From Holothuria scabra (taxonomy: Eukaryota; Echinodermata; Holothuroidea; Aspidochirotida; Holothuriidae): a stretch of DNA of 64,000 bases. The stretch spans positions 73,584,719 through 73,648,718 of the forward strand of contig CM074179.1 of assembly GCA_037179385.1 (NCBI GenBank), given 5' to 3'. Below are positions 1 to 15,239 of the stretch, piece after piece; the first letter of the stretch is position 1; each line of letters begins with the position of its first letter. A program made the position numbers and the translations under genes. Below the pieces are notes generated by a model. The model saw only the letters and a program-made list of their open reading frames with translations. It made no database searches and was not told the DNA's origin.

Positions 1-1996
1 AATCTCGCCCTTTCTGATCAGAATCCCTTACCCCTCCACTGGTCCTTCGAACCCGAAGGAAAATCATTCACAAACTGAGAACGTTATATTGTGAATTCTG
101 TTGTCTTTCAATGATCCACCCAGTCAAATGAACTTGGGGTTTAATGCACCATTCCAATGCCTCAAAATTCTGTTATTTATACACAAAACGTTCGGTGCTA
201 CGCCTTTGGACCCTACTAGATTCAATGGACCTTATTACCGACGAGAAATCATGGACCCCGCACATTCAAGGAGTTCAGTGGCGCATAGAATTGTGGGGCA
301 CAGCGTGGGATACGCACATCGAGATCAGTACACAGTGTAAGGCATTCCCTTATTTGAATAAATCAAGTCTCTAGTCAACCCGATTGAAATTAGGGGGCCG
401 ATCCCTCTTTACAGAAAATTAAATTACAAATTTTTACACCAAAAAGGCAATTGAGACACATTCCACGCTTAAGATTCCTCTTTATATTATGGATGGGTTA
501 AGAAAGAAGGAATGTCAATTTTGGAACACGCGTTGCAGGTGCGGGATGTTCGCATGTGTGTAGTCCCAAAACGGAATACCAAACTCGTTATTACATGCGT
601 TACTTCTCATATCTGCGGTGCCTTTGGCAGTTGGAAAAAGTTTAGTTACCCAGGCGCATTGCTTCGACTATGTAAAATTTAATGTCTTCAAGTTGTTTTT
701 GAGTAATTTTAAATTTCACATTTTACCTTGGTATGATTACGTTGTGACGGTCTATACAATGACAATCAATAAATAACACATCGTAATTATTATCCGAATG
801 GATAGAGTCCATTAAAATAGTTGTTTCTTCATTTTTTTTCTATCGAAATAGTTGTAGAAATATGGTAGATGGCCTATCTCTTTTGCTGGAGGGTGTAGCC
901 TATTTACGGTCGGTCGCTTTGTATTTGGCATTAGGAAATGCCTATTCTTAATATTTTCCTCAGAATAGTCTCCCTCAATGAAGATCTGATTGCCATTCCC
1001 GTTTCCTTAAAATGTGTGAATTGTTTGTTGGTTTCTTTCGAGTATTTCATACATTCGATCCTCTCTTCCTGGCCCTTCTCAAACCTACCCTCCCGAACCC
1101 ATATTTCTTTTCAATCCCTAACATATTCCAACCCTCTTTTCAAAGAAGAGCCAATAGGACTTGTGCACATGATGTCACAATGCGGAAAGTACGCCCTCCT
1201 TGGGGGGCAAAACAAACCAACACAGTCAAATGCAGACAGTTGATTTGTCAACCAGTCGAACACGCGAATAGTCTACTACACGTGCAGGGCGAATTCTTAT
1301 GCGTGCGGCCACGTTTTCCATTGTTTGTTCCCACGGATGACGTCAGTATGTCGTCAATGCATTAAGTCAATGGCAACTCGACATTTGGAAACCGTGGTCG
1401 TGTGATCCCTCCTGCATAAATATGCTACTGCCGATATTTCGTTTGTTTAATTTTAATCATCTGTCATGATCACATGGTCAATTCCTCAACAATTTAGAAT
1501 CATCCGTCATATCAACCAGCTAACCAATAGAAAAAGTCGAATGATCATGCCACGAAGAAGTCCGATGATACAATGCTGAAGGTTAAAACGGTATTTATTC
1601 ATCACCCCAGAGAGTTCCAATTCCCCCAACGTACTAACTTTTAGCGGGAACCTACCACAGCTATGCAAGTCATCCCTTCATCCAGACACAATCCAAGTAT
1701 ATAACTTCAGGATATATTCTCGTGAGAATGCAAGCAATAATGTGTAGGCCTAATCATAACATTTTCAGTACACACTTTGTAATGCAAGCTACACTTATTT
1801 TAAACTTGATGTCAATGTAAGAACTTCATCAATTGAAAAATTCCATTAGAGAACCTTAATGTTGTTTTGATTGATGAATGACTGCTTTAAAAGATAGTGT
1901 AACATGACAGCAAAGTGCCCTATCTTCACTTGGCAGTTAGCTATAGGGAGTGACCTTTCCTAAGTAAAGATCCGTCGGAACCATATCGATATCTTT
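1..1996. other. No recognisable gene or repeat
   Basis: Only short open frames with low-complexity or improbable composition. No splice-bounded exon, RNA gene or repeat seen. Confidence 0.5.
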
Positions 1997-2488
1997 AACG
2001 GTTCTCAAGATACACCTCTTCAAAGTGGAGATGTTTCTGAAACAACTTGTTGCTTATACAAAAATAATGATGTGGAGTGTTGCACAGTGTTGACATTTCT
2101 TTTGTAAACCCTACATTAATTATTATTTTATTACTCATCGGACAGTTTATGGTTTGGTTATTGATACTTATGATATTCAAGGACACAATTTAAACTTCCA
2201 AAACAAAACCCTTAGGACAAACCAATGTTACAGATGTCCTTGAAATGAAAGTTTTGTAAACAAAGGATAACATTAGCCATATATGGCATGTCCCTCTCAT
2301 GACATCACAGAATTTGCACATTGAGTTCATGTTTATCAATGATGAAGCACAAGTCAGAAACTACCCTGTGAAATGATCAATTTTTGACGGATTTTGATGG
2401 GAATTGCGGCCCTTTTCTTGGTTGTCAACGTTTTCTACATCCAATACCCAATTTTGGCATTTTCAAATCACACCCCCTTTAATTGATG
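1997..2488 (+). repeat. Interspersed repeat family A, copy 1
   Basis: About 490 bases homologous to copies at 15,240-15,425, 16,418-16,925 and 34,713-35,170. Shared landmarks in order are TCAAGATA..CTCTTCAAAGT, GAGTGTTGCACAGTGTTGACA, GGTTTGGTTATTGATA, CATGATATTCAAGGACACAA-like, AGGATAACATTAGCCATATA, TTTGACGGATTTTGATGG and AATACCCAATTTT. No open frame is shared among the copies, so it is probably a non-coding transposon or a decayed element end. Confidence 0.75.
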
Positions 2489-2949
2489 GCCAGATGTAAG
2501 CTGAGCATTACATGTGTTTTAGACGTAAACGTGTACGTTAGTTATTAAAGTTTGCAAAGGTCGTATGGAAATACGTTTTGGGTGGAGCGATAAGTGAACA
2601 AAGCTAGTTCCTAGATTGAATACATCGGTAATTTTTCATAAGTTTGAATAAAGTGTACATTTGGAAGAGGTCACGAGTGTGACCATGTTAAGAGGAAAAA
2701 AGTGGCACATATGTCAAACAGTCCTTTTCTGTAAAAAAATAAGATTCTCAAAGTTTGACGTTTTGGTTCTAGAGTACACAGTACTGCAATGTGTGAAATG
2801 TTGATATTAAATTCTTCTTACAATTTTGAGAAGAATGTAATTAACCAATACTACCGATTCTTGTTGCAATATGGTAGGACAACTGATGCGTATCATTTAA
2901 CAAGATTTCACTTGACTGGATAAGTGCATAAAGGTCCGGCCAGGAGTCG

Positions 2950-3343
2950 AACTCCAGACCTCTCGGGGTCCATCAAGGAGAATGACTTATTTGAATCAGT
3001 AATAAATTACGGATTCATGGCGGAGAATAAAAAGGATGACCCGCTGTTTGACCTGGTGGTAGATCATCTGACCCTTATCAAGGATCAACATTTGACTCAC
3101 ACAGGGTAAGTGGGTAACATTTGATTCACGGACAGAGCCATGCCAAATACTTTAGAGGCCGACCTTAATGAAGTTGTGTGTACACCTCCACAAAAGCAAT
3201 TCAAGTTGGCGGAACAATCCAGTGCACGAAAATGTAAAACATTGAGTGTCCCGGGATGTAATGGCGAACACTTTTGTCAAATTCACCTTCCCCTAATGAT
3301 TTACCTTGCTGATATAATTCTGAGGGGAGCTGGGTGGGCATAG
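2950..3343 (+). other. Protein-like but unassigned stretch
   Basis: Two adjacent open stretches look less random than their surroundings: one ending NKKDDPLFDLVVDHLTLIKD and reaching a GTAAGT at 3106, and one from ATG 3140 starting MPNTLEADLNEVVCTPPQKQ. The first begins in a tRNA-like segment (minus-strand B-box GTTCGACTCC near 2,950). It may be a decayed repeat or gene fragment; no family recognised. Confidence 0.2.
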
Positions 3344-4856
3344 GTCAAAGAAACGGAAGTGAAAAAGAGTGACAATAAAATACGAAACGAATCACGCTGC
3401 GTATCACACCGCGTACTATCAAGAAACTCCGAATCTACTCTAAGGGCAAGCGTATCACCGATTGGAAACCATAACCAATGACATAAGTGTATTTAGGAAG
3501 ATCAACATGCCAAGATCAAAGCCTCGCGGCAGCTCTTATCTTGTCTGAGTATGCAAGGTCCTAATTTGTACTCTCGGTACATGCTGTATGATATGAGGCA
3601 GTCTTCAATTTCTATTAAATTTGAAGTGAATAAAATCGCAAATCGTGAATTCCTGACAAATTACAGATAAAAATAAGCGTGTTGTGACGAGTGACTGTCT
3701 TGAGTTGTGCAAGTGTTTAATGATCTTATTATCTGACTATTGTGCATTAAATTTATTGTAGACTTTTTTCTTTTAATGTTCCAACTCAATTTCGTATAAA
3801 CCTAGGAAATGAGTTCAACGAAGACAAAATTTTACTTTTAGAGGATATTGCTAGGTTGTTACATAAATAGCTTAAAGGGAAATATTGTGTTTAAAATGCT
3901 TCAAAAAGCATCAAAAGTAAATAGCCCTAGTCATTTACAAACCATTCGGTCTCAGCAATAAGTCCCAGCAATAGCTTCATCTCCTCAAAATGTTATACAC
4001 AGGAAGAGATATGGAAGCTGCATCTTTTGAAATGTTGAAAGTTTGGGTGAAGAGAAAATAATCTTAAGCAACAAACAACTGAATTTCTATCCGAGGGAAA
4101 CTTATTTCTTGAAAAGAAGGCTACCATACTGTCTTATTTGTAATTATTTATCACTCTTTGTTTATAAATTCCGGTTTTAAAAAGATGAAATTTAAATTTC
4201 CTTGTAAAACAAACGCAATATGTCCCTTTGAATTTATTCACCCTTTTAAAAGTGGTAGATCATGCAATTAGGGGTAATTTCGTCCTTGTAATCAAATTTT
4301 AGTCTTGTAGTTCCTTTTATCTGAAAAGCTACTGCACCGCCTGACAAAGCGTGATTCTTCAATTCATTATGACTTGACTTAAAAGGGGAAAAAAACGCCC
4401 TATGGTAGAACGACGGAATCGTTCGAGGTTTTACAACCATTTTTTAATTTTAAAAGAACACAAGAGCCTCATTGTGAGCTGTTCAAGACGAACGGCCCTA
4501 GTAATTGCGCATATGATTAAAAAAATGCATTACATTCGGTGAGTGAACAACATGAAAAGGTACTATTGTTTGGGTTCAGCGGCCCAAAATCCATTTTCAA
4601 CCCTTGTCGTGACTTCTACCAGGTCTCTGCCACCTACACATTCAAAGAGTTATATTTTCATTGCACGCACCTGTACATGTAACGTGAGCGGTGAATGGCA
4701 CTTGTTATGAATGGTAAAATGTACTGTAGGCCTAAGAAGCTGCCATTCCTACTAGCCTACAATTTCAAAGGCGGATTGAACCGAAATTTGAAATTTTTGA
4801 CAAAGCTTTAGTGACAACTGACAATTTTACAAGCAAAGGAGAAGAGACGGGTTGTT
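3344..4856. other. No recognisable feature
   Basis: AT-rich sequence without convincing exons. Nothing seen. Confidence 0.5.
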
Positions 4857-4925
4857 TCAGTGGCGTGGCTTGACATTTTTCCGGGGGGGGGGGAGGGGCA
4901 AGAAGCCAAATTTTCTGATTTTTTT
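4857..4925. repeat. Lone hAT-type terminus with G-run
   Basis: CAGTGGCGTGGC starts at 4858 and is followed after a few bases by a run of Gs. This is the same style as the ends of the complete elements, but no matching inverted end was found nearby. Probably a truncated element. Confidence 0.4.
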
Positions 4926-6706
4926 TTTTAAGTGTGAACACAACTGTATCAGGGAGTACTTTGCGGACGTAATTTGCAAAATTTTCGCTTTTATTAAACA
5001 AGTATTTAAAAACATGGACCGAACTTGTATTGCAGAATATTTGTTTTTCATGTAAGGAAATTTGAAAAGATGGAGGATTACTGAAAAATTTGCATTTCGT
5101 ATTTGGCAAATCTGAGATTGCTTCTCTGCAGATATGCGTAACTCTAAAATCAAAACAGGAAAGTTAGTCACTCTCTAATAGAGTGAAAGTGTTAATTCAT
5201 TCAATTAGAGTATTAATAACAGGAGCAGTGTAGTCCACTCCAATAACAAGAAGAATGAAATGAAACTCTTTTACATTGTTGAACGAGTGCCCGCGAGGTC
5301 TTCTTTCGGAGTGTTTACTTTATGCAGTGGCGGAGCTGCCATAAGGTCAGGGCCCCCCTGACGGACCAAAATCGTCTGTCGAAGCCCTTTTGGGGTTTTT
5401 AACATACTTTACTCTTGCACCATTATTGGCAAAAGACATAATATAATAGCATTGTTTTAAGGCCCAGATAACAAAATGCTCAAACAGCCACCAGTAACTG
5501 TACTATCTGCACTTTATTCTGATTAAAAGGGTCTTTTGTAATATAGGGATAGGTTTTGCCATGCCGTGGCGTCTCTCCTTGAGAGAGCAACATAGACACC
5601 CCAGTACATCAAAGGCGGTTTGGGGTGTAACTGATATCTGAGTTTGTCAGATGATCTGTGCCCTAAAATGAGGTAAGCTTTCATTGTATTCACACTGCGT
5701 GAAAAGCAATTAACACATGCTTGATTGACCTGTTAGCTAAACTCAAATGTTACGTAATTTTTTGTGTATTTTAATATATCTGTTACCGTCAATCGATTAA
5801 TCAGACGTGAAATGTGACTATATCAAGTGTCGGTGTAGTGAGCTTCATTTCCTCCCTGAGGCGATAAGAGTAAATCAGGCAGAGACAGAAAGAGTAACAA
5901 AAAGTAAGAAGGATCGTTTCATCATGGCCGAAACGTATCTTCATGCTTATTCGCACTAATGAATGTTGTCGCTGTGCTAAGTTAATTGCTTCAACACCAA
6001 GCGTGATTATAAGCTTACAAAATACACAGGCTGACATTAAATTCACCCTCCTGGCCAATGAAAGGTGTTCAAAGTGCGCAACAATAATTGTAGCGCAAAT
6101 ACCCCCTTATTGTCGGGGATAATTGTCAACAAAGACAATAAAAAGAGTTTATAAAGATACCAAAATAGCTTCCACAACATTTTTCAAAATCATTTGGAGA
6201 GAACATTCAGGGTAAAATAAAATAAAACTATTATCATAGTAGTAGCGGTTTAAGAGTTTTAATGAGCAGTTTCCATTTTGCTTTTCTTCAAGTGACCATT
6301 CTCATGATAAATGGCTATTTCTGACACTGCACGATAATCCCATGAAAATGCTTATTTCTGTACTTTCGTGGTCTCAAAAGCCAGAAAATTGCATCTAATA
6401 AGCCTAGGTTTAGGCTACTTTTATTTATTATGAATTCGGTATCTAGAGAACTCCTATCTTGGCTATTTCATGCAGTGTACTTAATTAATGGCTTTTTCAG
6501 CCTGAGAGTGGTCACATGTGTAAATTACGTCAATTAATGTTTCTTCGTGTACTTATCTTGATTTCCAGATACCAAAAATGTACACCTTACGGTGTTCGAT
6601 TTCCATAACTTTTCCCTCTGTAAGATTGCTTGCTGTTTGGCTCTAGCAGGTTTGATCTTTATCTCCACAAAGTAGCCCATTATAACATTAGAATCTTAAA
6701 TCGAGA

Positions 6707-6770
6707 CCTGGCAATAACACAAATCTCTTTCACACAGAATGTGAAAGAGAGGGATAGAAACATTGCCAGG
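6707..6770. repeat. Two-step inverted repeat (hairpin)
   Basis: Outer arms CCTGGCAAT / ATTGCCAGG and inner arms CTCTTTCAC / GTGAAAGAG form a long interrupted hairpin. It lies inside the hAT-like element and may be an older nested MITE. Confidence 0.7.
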
Positions 6771-7113
6771 CGTCCCCAGGTAGGGGCAAGGGGGAACTTG
6801 CCTTCCTTTGGAAAATAAAAAAAAAAAACCTGAAAAAACGAAGAAAACATAAAGAAAAAGTCAAAGAAAAATTACAATCAACATTTCTGAAAAGTTCACT
6901 CAGTGTTTTCCTTATTTATATGCGGTAAATAAGCTTTAGAAATGCTATTTCCAGAGAGGCATCTTGGGCCAAAATTTTCTTGCACTCCGCGCCAACTCAT
7001 GGTGGCGCGGAGCTTTCCCCCTAAAGGAATTTTGCCTGAAAGGATTTTGCCCCCCGAATTTTCTTCTCCGGAGGCCGAAGGAGAGAAAAGTTAAACATGT
7101 TTTAATGGAAAAC

Positions 7114-7200
7114 TTTCTGAGGAGAAATGGCAAAGTAGTCTTCTACCAGGTGCGGCCTTTCTGAGGAGAAATGGCAAAGTAGTCTTCTACCAGGTGCGGC
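7114..7200 (+). repeat. 44-bp tandem duplication inside the hAT-like element
   Basis: The unit starting TTTCTGAGGAGAAATGGCAA and ending CCAGGTGCGGC occurs twice without spacing, essentially identical, so it arose after the element inserted or recently in its lineage. Confidence 0.9.
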
Positions 7201-8043
7201 AAATCAAATGGAAAGTCTGAAAAGCCGTGGCTTCGATCGTGCTGAGGCTCAGGGTATTTACTCCTTCGAAGAAGCGCCCCTGCAGACCATTTTCGCCCCC
7301 TTTGACCAAAATCGCTAGCTCCGCCACTGCCTTTATGTGATGAGAAACTTCGGTCTTTGGGCGTTGGGAGTGACTTTTACGCTTCTTGAGTGAATTTCCA
7401 CTCTTATGTGGTGGATTTTATAATGTTCACTCTTCTAACGAGTGGCATTTCACCCTTTTATTTTGAAGGGTAGATACGAATTCAAAAATGACCGGTCCGA
7501 GGAAAGTTTCAGCTGAATTTAATCCAGGGCCATAAGCTCAAGCTCATGTGCAAAATAACAATTATAAATGTTTATAAAAACTGTTTCTAATATCTCTGCA
7601 TTTTTAACTTGTGACGTTACTTATCCGGTCCAGACAAATCGGAACATAGCACTCCCTCCTATCCGAGCTCATCCTTAACCGTGTAGCACAAGTGCCATTT
7701 TTTCACGATTACCAAAATTCGTTCGCCGATCCTACGAGCCTAGTCCACACGAAATTTAAATCTTGGATTTTGTCATCTTTCTACAATGCTCTATTTGATT
7801 CCTCTCTGTAGGGTAAGTTTTCTATGTCATGGTGATTTCGTATCTGTGCTTGTGTGTGTAGCGCTTTGCTTGTAAACAATATTTCACGGTAGGAAGATCT
7901 TTTACTTTTCATATATGCTGTATTGCTTTTTCATATTGTGAGGAAGGAGCCTTTTGTTTTTAGTGGAGGTCAAAATTCACCTGAGATTACCAGAGGTCGA
8001 AAACAGAAAACCCATCAGATGTCACTTATTTGCGGTTCTATAT

Positions 8044-8622
8044 TGTTAAAAGCAGGGTTTAAGGTCACAACAGGATTTCGTGTGTTAGAGGGGTACTTAT
8101 TCTGAGCATTTCGGTGAAATTTGCATCGAAATCCGATGTGTGGTTCTCAAGATATGAGCACGAAAAGTTTTCACATTTTCAACAAATAGTGAACTTGAAG
8201 CAAGCACATATGACATCACATCCCCACATTAATGGGCAGTCTTTTGTTTTCCTTTAAACTTTATACTGGATTTTCTCCTCAACAATCCCATACTTATTAA
8301 AATGTGATTGCATAAGTGGCATGAGAATTTTACAAACTTTGCATCCCCCACAGGGAGGTCATACTCCTATTAACTTCAAGGTCAACACAGCAGTCTTATA
8401 AAACAAAGGGAAACAAAGCATTCCTTGTCAATGTGAGGAAGTGATATAAGCTCTGCATGCCGCCCTCAAACTCACTTTTGAACACAAATCTACTGACTTC
8501 GTTTACTGATATCTCAAAAAATACATGTCCGATTTTAATGGAACTTTTATCACACTGTGCAGATTTTGTTACTCTTTCACATATGAAAATTAAATTTTTG
8601 CTTAAACTTCCCCTTTAAAAAA
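8044..8622 (+). repeat. Interspersed repeat family B, copy 1
   Basis: Homologous to 44,470-44,755 (plus) and 59,320-59,610 (minus). Shared landmarks: AGGGTTTAAGGTCA-like start, GAAATCCGATGTGTG, AAGATATGAGCA, AAGCAAGCACATATGACATC and the final TCACATATGAAAATTAAATT..CTTCCCCTTTAA. Confidence 0.7.
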
Positions 8623-10365
8623 AAGGCGAAGCCATGACTCTACCCGCCAAGTCATGACGCCCAGTTTCAAGTTAGCGGATTTTCTTATGAAACTGCCAAA
8701 ACCTTGGAAATAGCTTGTAATTAAACACGATATTTCAAGTTAGCAGATCCCGATTATTTTCACAAAGTATATAGGTTTCCCATGGTGAGAGGAAGTACCC
8801 TTTTTGGTGAAGATTAAAGGCCATTTGAGAAAGGTCAAAAACCGAAATCCTTGTTAACATGATATGCACATTAAATATGGCTACTGGCACTTTCCATCCT
8901 TCTTACATAGGTTTGTCATGTTGAACGAAAGAACCCTTTCGTTTTGGTGTAGGTCAGCAGTAAAACAGCAAAACCAGGAAAATGGCTTGTAAACACGAAA
9001 CTTCAGGGTAGCAGTCATCGAAATTTTTATGTTTGAGATAAAGTTTTCATGTTAAAGGGACTCATTGAGTTGAAATTATAACTTACTGAGAGTGGTAGAG
9101 GGTCGCTATCTCATGGCAATGCTTATAATTAGCATAATAAGCCAAGTTTCATATCCAATAGTTAAGGGAAAAGTGAAAATTTTGAATTTTGTGGGGTCCT
9201 GACTTGCAACGGTTTTTTGCCTATTTTGAAAGGTGTTTGGTCAGCAATTTTTAAAAACCCAATTTTACCTCAAAGTTTTCACTCATAAAACAGTAAAATT
9301 GAGTTATTCGTATGTAGGATATGGGGATTGTCTAAGTTTGCCCGTTTGTCAATGTTATGTGTCGAAACCTTGACAGGTTTGGAAAAAAATTGTTGCATTT
9401 CATAAATCAACTCAATGAGCAGATTAAAGAGAAAGAATCCTACTGTTTTTTGGTGGTGGTCAAAGGCCATGTGATGTCACTGCAGTTTAAACTGTGGCAG
9501 CTTCTGACATGGGATTTAAACAACGTAAGAAGAACTGCGTCATTTTGGTAGAGATCGGAGGTCACGAGTCGGCAATAGAGGTCAAGGATAGACTACCTGT
9601 TGTCATTAGTCTGTCAAAAAAAAAAAGAAAAACAAACTAACGAAGTTTGCGAAATAAAAATCTATGATCACAATACAACAGACATGGGCAACATATCCAA
9701 AGAATTCCCGGGTCCGAAGGTCAAAAAGTAAAATTTCTCCAGACTCCCTAATACTATCGTCTTGGATCACCAGAGTTCAAAAGCAAGATTTTCCAAGAAT
9801 TACCAAGGTCTTCATTATAGCCAAATGTTCCAAGGAATCCCAATGTTGCAAGGAATAACCAAGACTTTGAACTTTCTTGTTTCTAAAAGTGTTCTAAGGA
9901 CACTATGAGAAGTTGAATAATCAATGAATTTCTATGATTTCCAATGGGACACGTTGTCGAAACGTTGTTTTAGGAACGTCTTGGTTCCTTTAAACTGCCG
10001 CAGAACTTTTCATTGCAATCAACTAGAATGCTCGAACGGAATCTAAAAGACTAGTATAACTTGCCGTAAACAAGTGTAAAAGTCTGGCTCATTTGGCCAA
10101 TTTGAGCCCGCGCGAAATGAAAAACAAAAACGAAAATCGAGATTTTGCTTGATATTTTCTAAAGTCGTTTGGCAGAATCAGCTAACTCTTTTTCTCAAGT
10201 CCTCCATACCGTCTAGCAAAAGGCCATTTGGTGAAATCAAACTTTAAACTGCTTCCCAAAAAAGGTATACGTCCACTGAAGGACAACACTTGACCAACTT
10301 CACTGCCCTTGCACCATTTACATTATTTTTCTGTCATGTATGGTTCCATTCTAGACTGGATGAAA
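8623..10365. other. No recognisable gene
   Basis: Long AT-rich stretch following the family B repeat; phrases such as 'GGTAGAGGTCA'-type words recur loosely at 8,800-9,000 and 9,540, suggesting old repeats, but no unit can be defined. Confidence 0.4.
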
Positions 10366-10411
10366 AGAACAGATACTACATATGATCTTAGCCAAAAGGC
10401 GAAGAAGGTAA
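10366..10411 (-). pseudogene. U2 snRNA-like 5' fragment
   Basis: Read on the minus strand from 10411, the sequence matches the 5' end of U2 snRNA: GCCTTTTGGCTAAGATCA, then TGTAGTATCTGTTCTT, including the GUAGUA branch-point recognition element. The first bases (ACCTTCTTC) are close to the U2 start. After about 45 bases similarity stops; the Sm site and the 3' stem-loops are not found. It is therefore a truncated copy or part of an snRNA-derived repeat, not a full U2 gene. Confidence 0.7.
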
Positions 10412-13653
<3,242 letters not shown>

Positions 13654-14398
13654 CGAAAAATCGTCTGAAAAAAACGACCCATAGGGCGAATTTACCCATA
13701 CGGCGAAAAAACCGTTTCCCCTTAACGTTTTGACACACATTTTCAATGGGAATACGTAATTATGGTAAATCCCCACATACCATACGTAGTACATGTATTT
13801 ACTTAAATGTATACCAACTGAAGTATCCGTTACCATGAAGGGTTGTTTTAGACTGTACTCCCATCTGTCGGAACACTCACCTAATAAGTTTAAGTTAATA
13901 ATTTTACAATCCATGGCGCCCCCTACTTTCCCCCCGGATATTTCCGTTAGTTCTAGAAAACTTGTCTTGGATAAGACGCGCAGAAAACTTGGCTCTATTG
14001 AGAGATAATGGATGTGGAACAAACTGGGTACAATATGGCCTGATGGTCTTAACTCTAGTGATGGCTTTGGCAGCCAGAACAGAAATCCGAGGAGACGACC
14101 CTCTCGTGCTGTCTAATACGAGTTTCTTTAATTCCCGTTTTCTCTCTGCTGGCCGGTGTTTCAGCTTTCTTTTCTTCTTTGTTTTCTTGCTCGTCCAGTG
14201 CAACGATTCTGTGTATGTATAAGTGGTATCTTATTCAGTTCTTGTCCAGTAATTTTCTATTCTTCTTTAATTTATTCCTTGCTTTTTATGTCTATTTGGT
14301 TAGTGAGTGTTGGAGTCTTCTTGTCATTTTGGGTTGTTTTCTTGAGAAAGGCACTGTGTTGCTGAAAATTTGAAATAGATTCCTGAAACTGAAACTAT

Positions 14399-14693
14399 AA
14401 GTTGCATTGTTTTTTATTTATGGTTTTATATTGAGTGTTTCTGGTGATGTTCCTGTTTGGACTTATTGCTCTCTCTCTCTATATATATATATACATATAC
14501 ATATATATATATATACGGTAGTGCTTCGGTATGACCGTGTTCTGTTGAGCACTTTTAAATTTCGAGACGGTATATTGCTTGTGTAGTCTTGGCATTTTAG
14601 CCAGGGCGTAATACTATTCGCGAAGTTGCATTGTTTTTTTATTTATGGTTTTATATTGAGTGTTTCTGGTGATATTCCTGTTTGGACTTATTG

Positions 14694-14730
<37 letters not shown>

Positions 14731-14731
14731 C

Positions 14732-14764
<33 letters not shown>

Positions 14765-14870
14765 CGGTAGTGCTTCGGTATGACCGTGTTCTGTTGAGCA
14801 CTTTTAAATTTCGAGACGGTATATTGCTTGTGTAGTCTTGGCATTTTAGCCAGGGCGTAATACTATTCGC
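14399..14870 (+). repeat. Tandem direct duplication (two ~220-250 bp units) upstream of the hammerhead
   Basis: Unit 1 is about 14,399-14,620 and unit 2 about 14,623-14,870. Both start AAGTTGCATTG, include GTGTTTCTGGTGAT, a (CT)n-(AT)n microsatellite, CGGTAGTGCTTCGGTATGAC and end near TACTATTCGC. They differ almost only in microsatellite length, so the duplication is recent. The hammerhead and another TA tract lie within 180 bases after unit 2, so the duplication may be the repeated end of a retroelement. Confidence 0.75.
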
Positions 14871-14940
14871 TTTATGCATAGCACGCCCTTTGAGCTTGTG
14901 CACCTTGGTATTCGCAAGCAATGTACCATGAATGGCTGGA

Positions 14941-14965
14941 CTGACGCAGGTTATGCCTGTGTCAG
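14941..14965 (+). repeat. 10-bp hairpin just upstream of the hammerhead
   Basis: CTGACGCAGG and CCTGTGTCAG face each other across a five-base loop, with one position paired as G-U in RNA. It lies about 25 bases before stem I of the hammerhead and may belong to the same mobile element. Confidence 0.4.
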
Positions 14966-14988
14966 TCTTGTCATTCCGTCTTGAAATC

Positions 14989-15048
14989 TACTCTGAGCTG
15001 CACTGAGGAGACCTAACAAGGTCGAAACAGTACTGTCTGCAGATTGAG

Positions 15049-15050
<2 letters not shown>
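14989..15050 (+). ncRNA. Hammerhead ribozyme (type I layout)
   Basis: All core nucleotides of the hammerhead are present in order. Stem I is TACTC (14989-14993) with GAGTA (15046-15050) and, inside an internal loop, CTGCA (14998-15002) with TGCAG (15038-15042). The core CTGAGGA starts at 15003. Stem II is GACCT (15010-15014) with AGGTC (15019-15023) and loop AACA. GAA (15024-15026) is followed by stem III, ACAG (15027-15030) and CTGT (15033-15036), with a two-base loop. The cleavage nucleotide is C15037. The very short stem III is typical of hammerheads in Penelope-like elements and retrozymes, which act as dimers. A (TA)n tract follows. Confidence 0.8.

Positions 15051-15051
<1 letters not shown>

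Positions 15052-15112
<61 letters not shown>
15052..15112. repeat. (TA)n tract directly after the hammerhead
   Basis: TA dinucleotide run starting a few bases after stem I of the ribozyme. Similar arrangements, ribozyme then TA tract, are known for retroelement ends. Confidence 0.85.
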
Positions 15113-15115
<3 letters not shown>

Positions 15116-15239
15116 TATGTGTGTGCATTTGATATCTCCTAAGTTCTCACGCCATTTTCAGCTCATTCTGCACATTCTACCCAACAGTGCCCTATATTCT
15201 ACGGTAGCGTTGTGGCTTCCTGTTTACTTGCCACTTTGT

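Larger units (their letters stand above)
5325..7329. mobile_element. hAT-like non-autonomous DNA transposon, 2.0 kb
   Basis: The left end CAGTGGCGGAGCT (5325) and right end AGCTCCGCCACTG (to 7329) are exact 13-bp inverted repeats; ACCAAAATCG occurs near both ends. Flanking 8-mers are ACTTTATG (5317-5324) and CCTTTATG (7330-7337), one mismatch, as expected for an aged hAT target duplication. CAGTGGCGG ends are typical of hAT elements. No transposase is visible; inner frames are short. Inside are a hairpin (6707-6770), a poly-A-rich stretch near 6,820 and a 44-bp tandem duplication (7114-7200). Confidence 0.75.
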
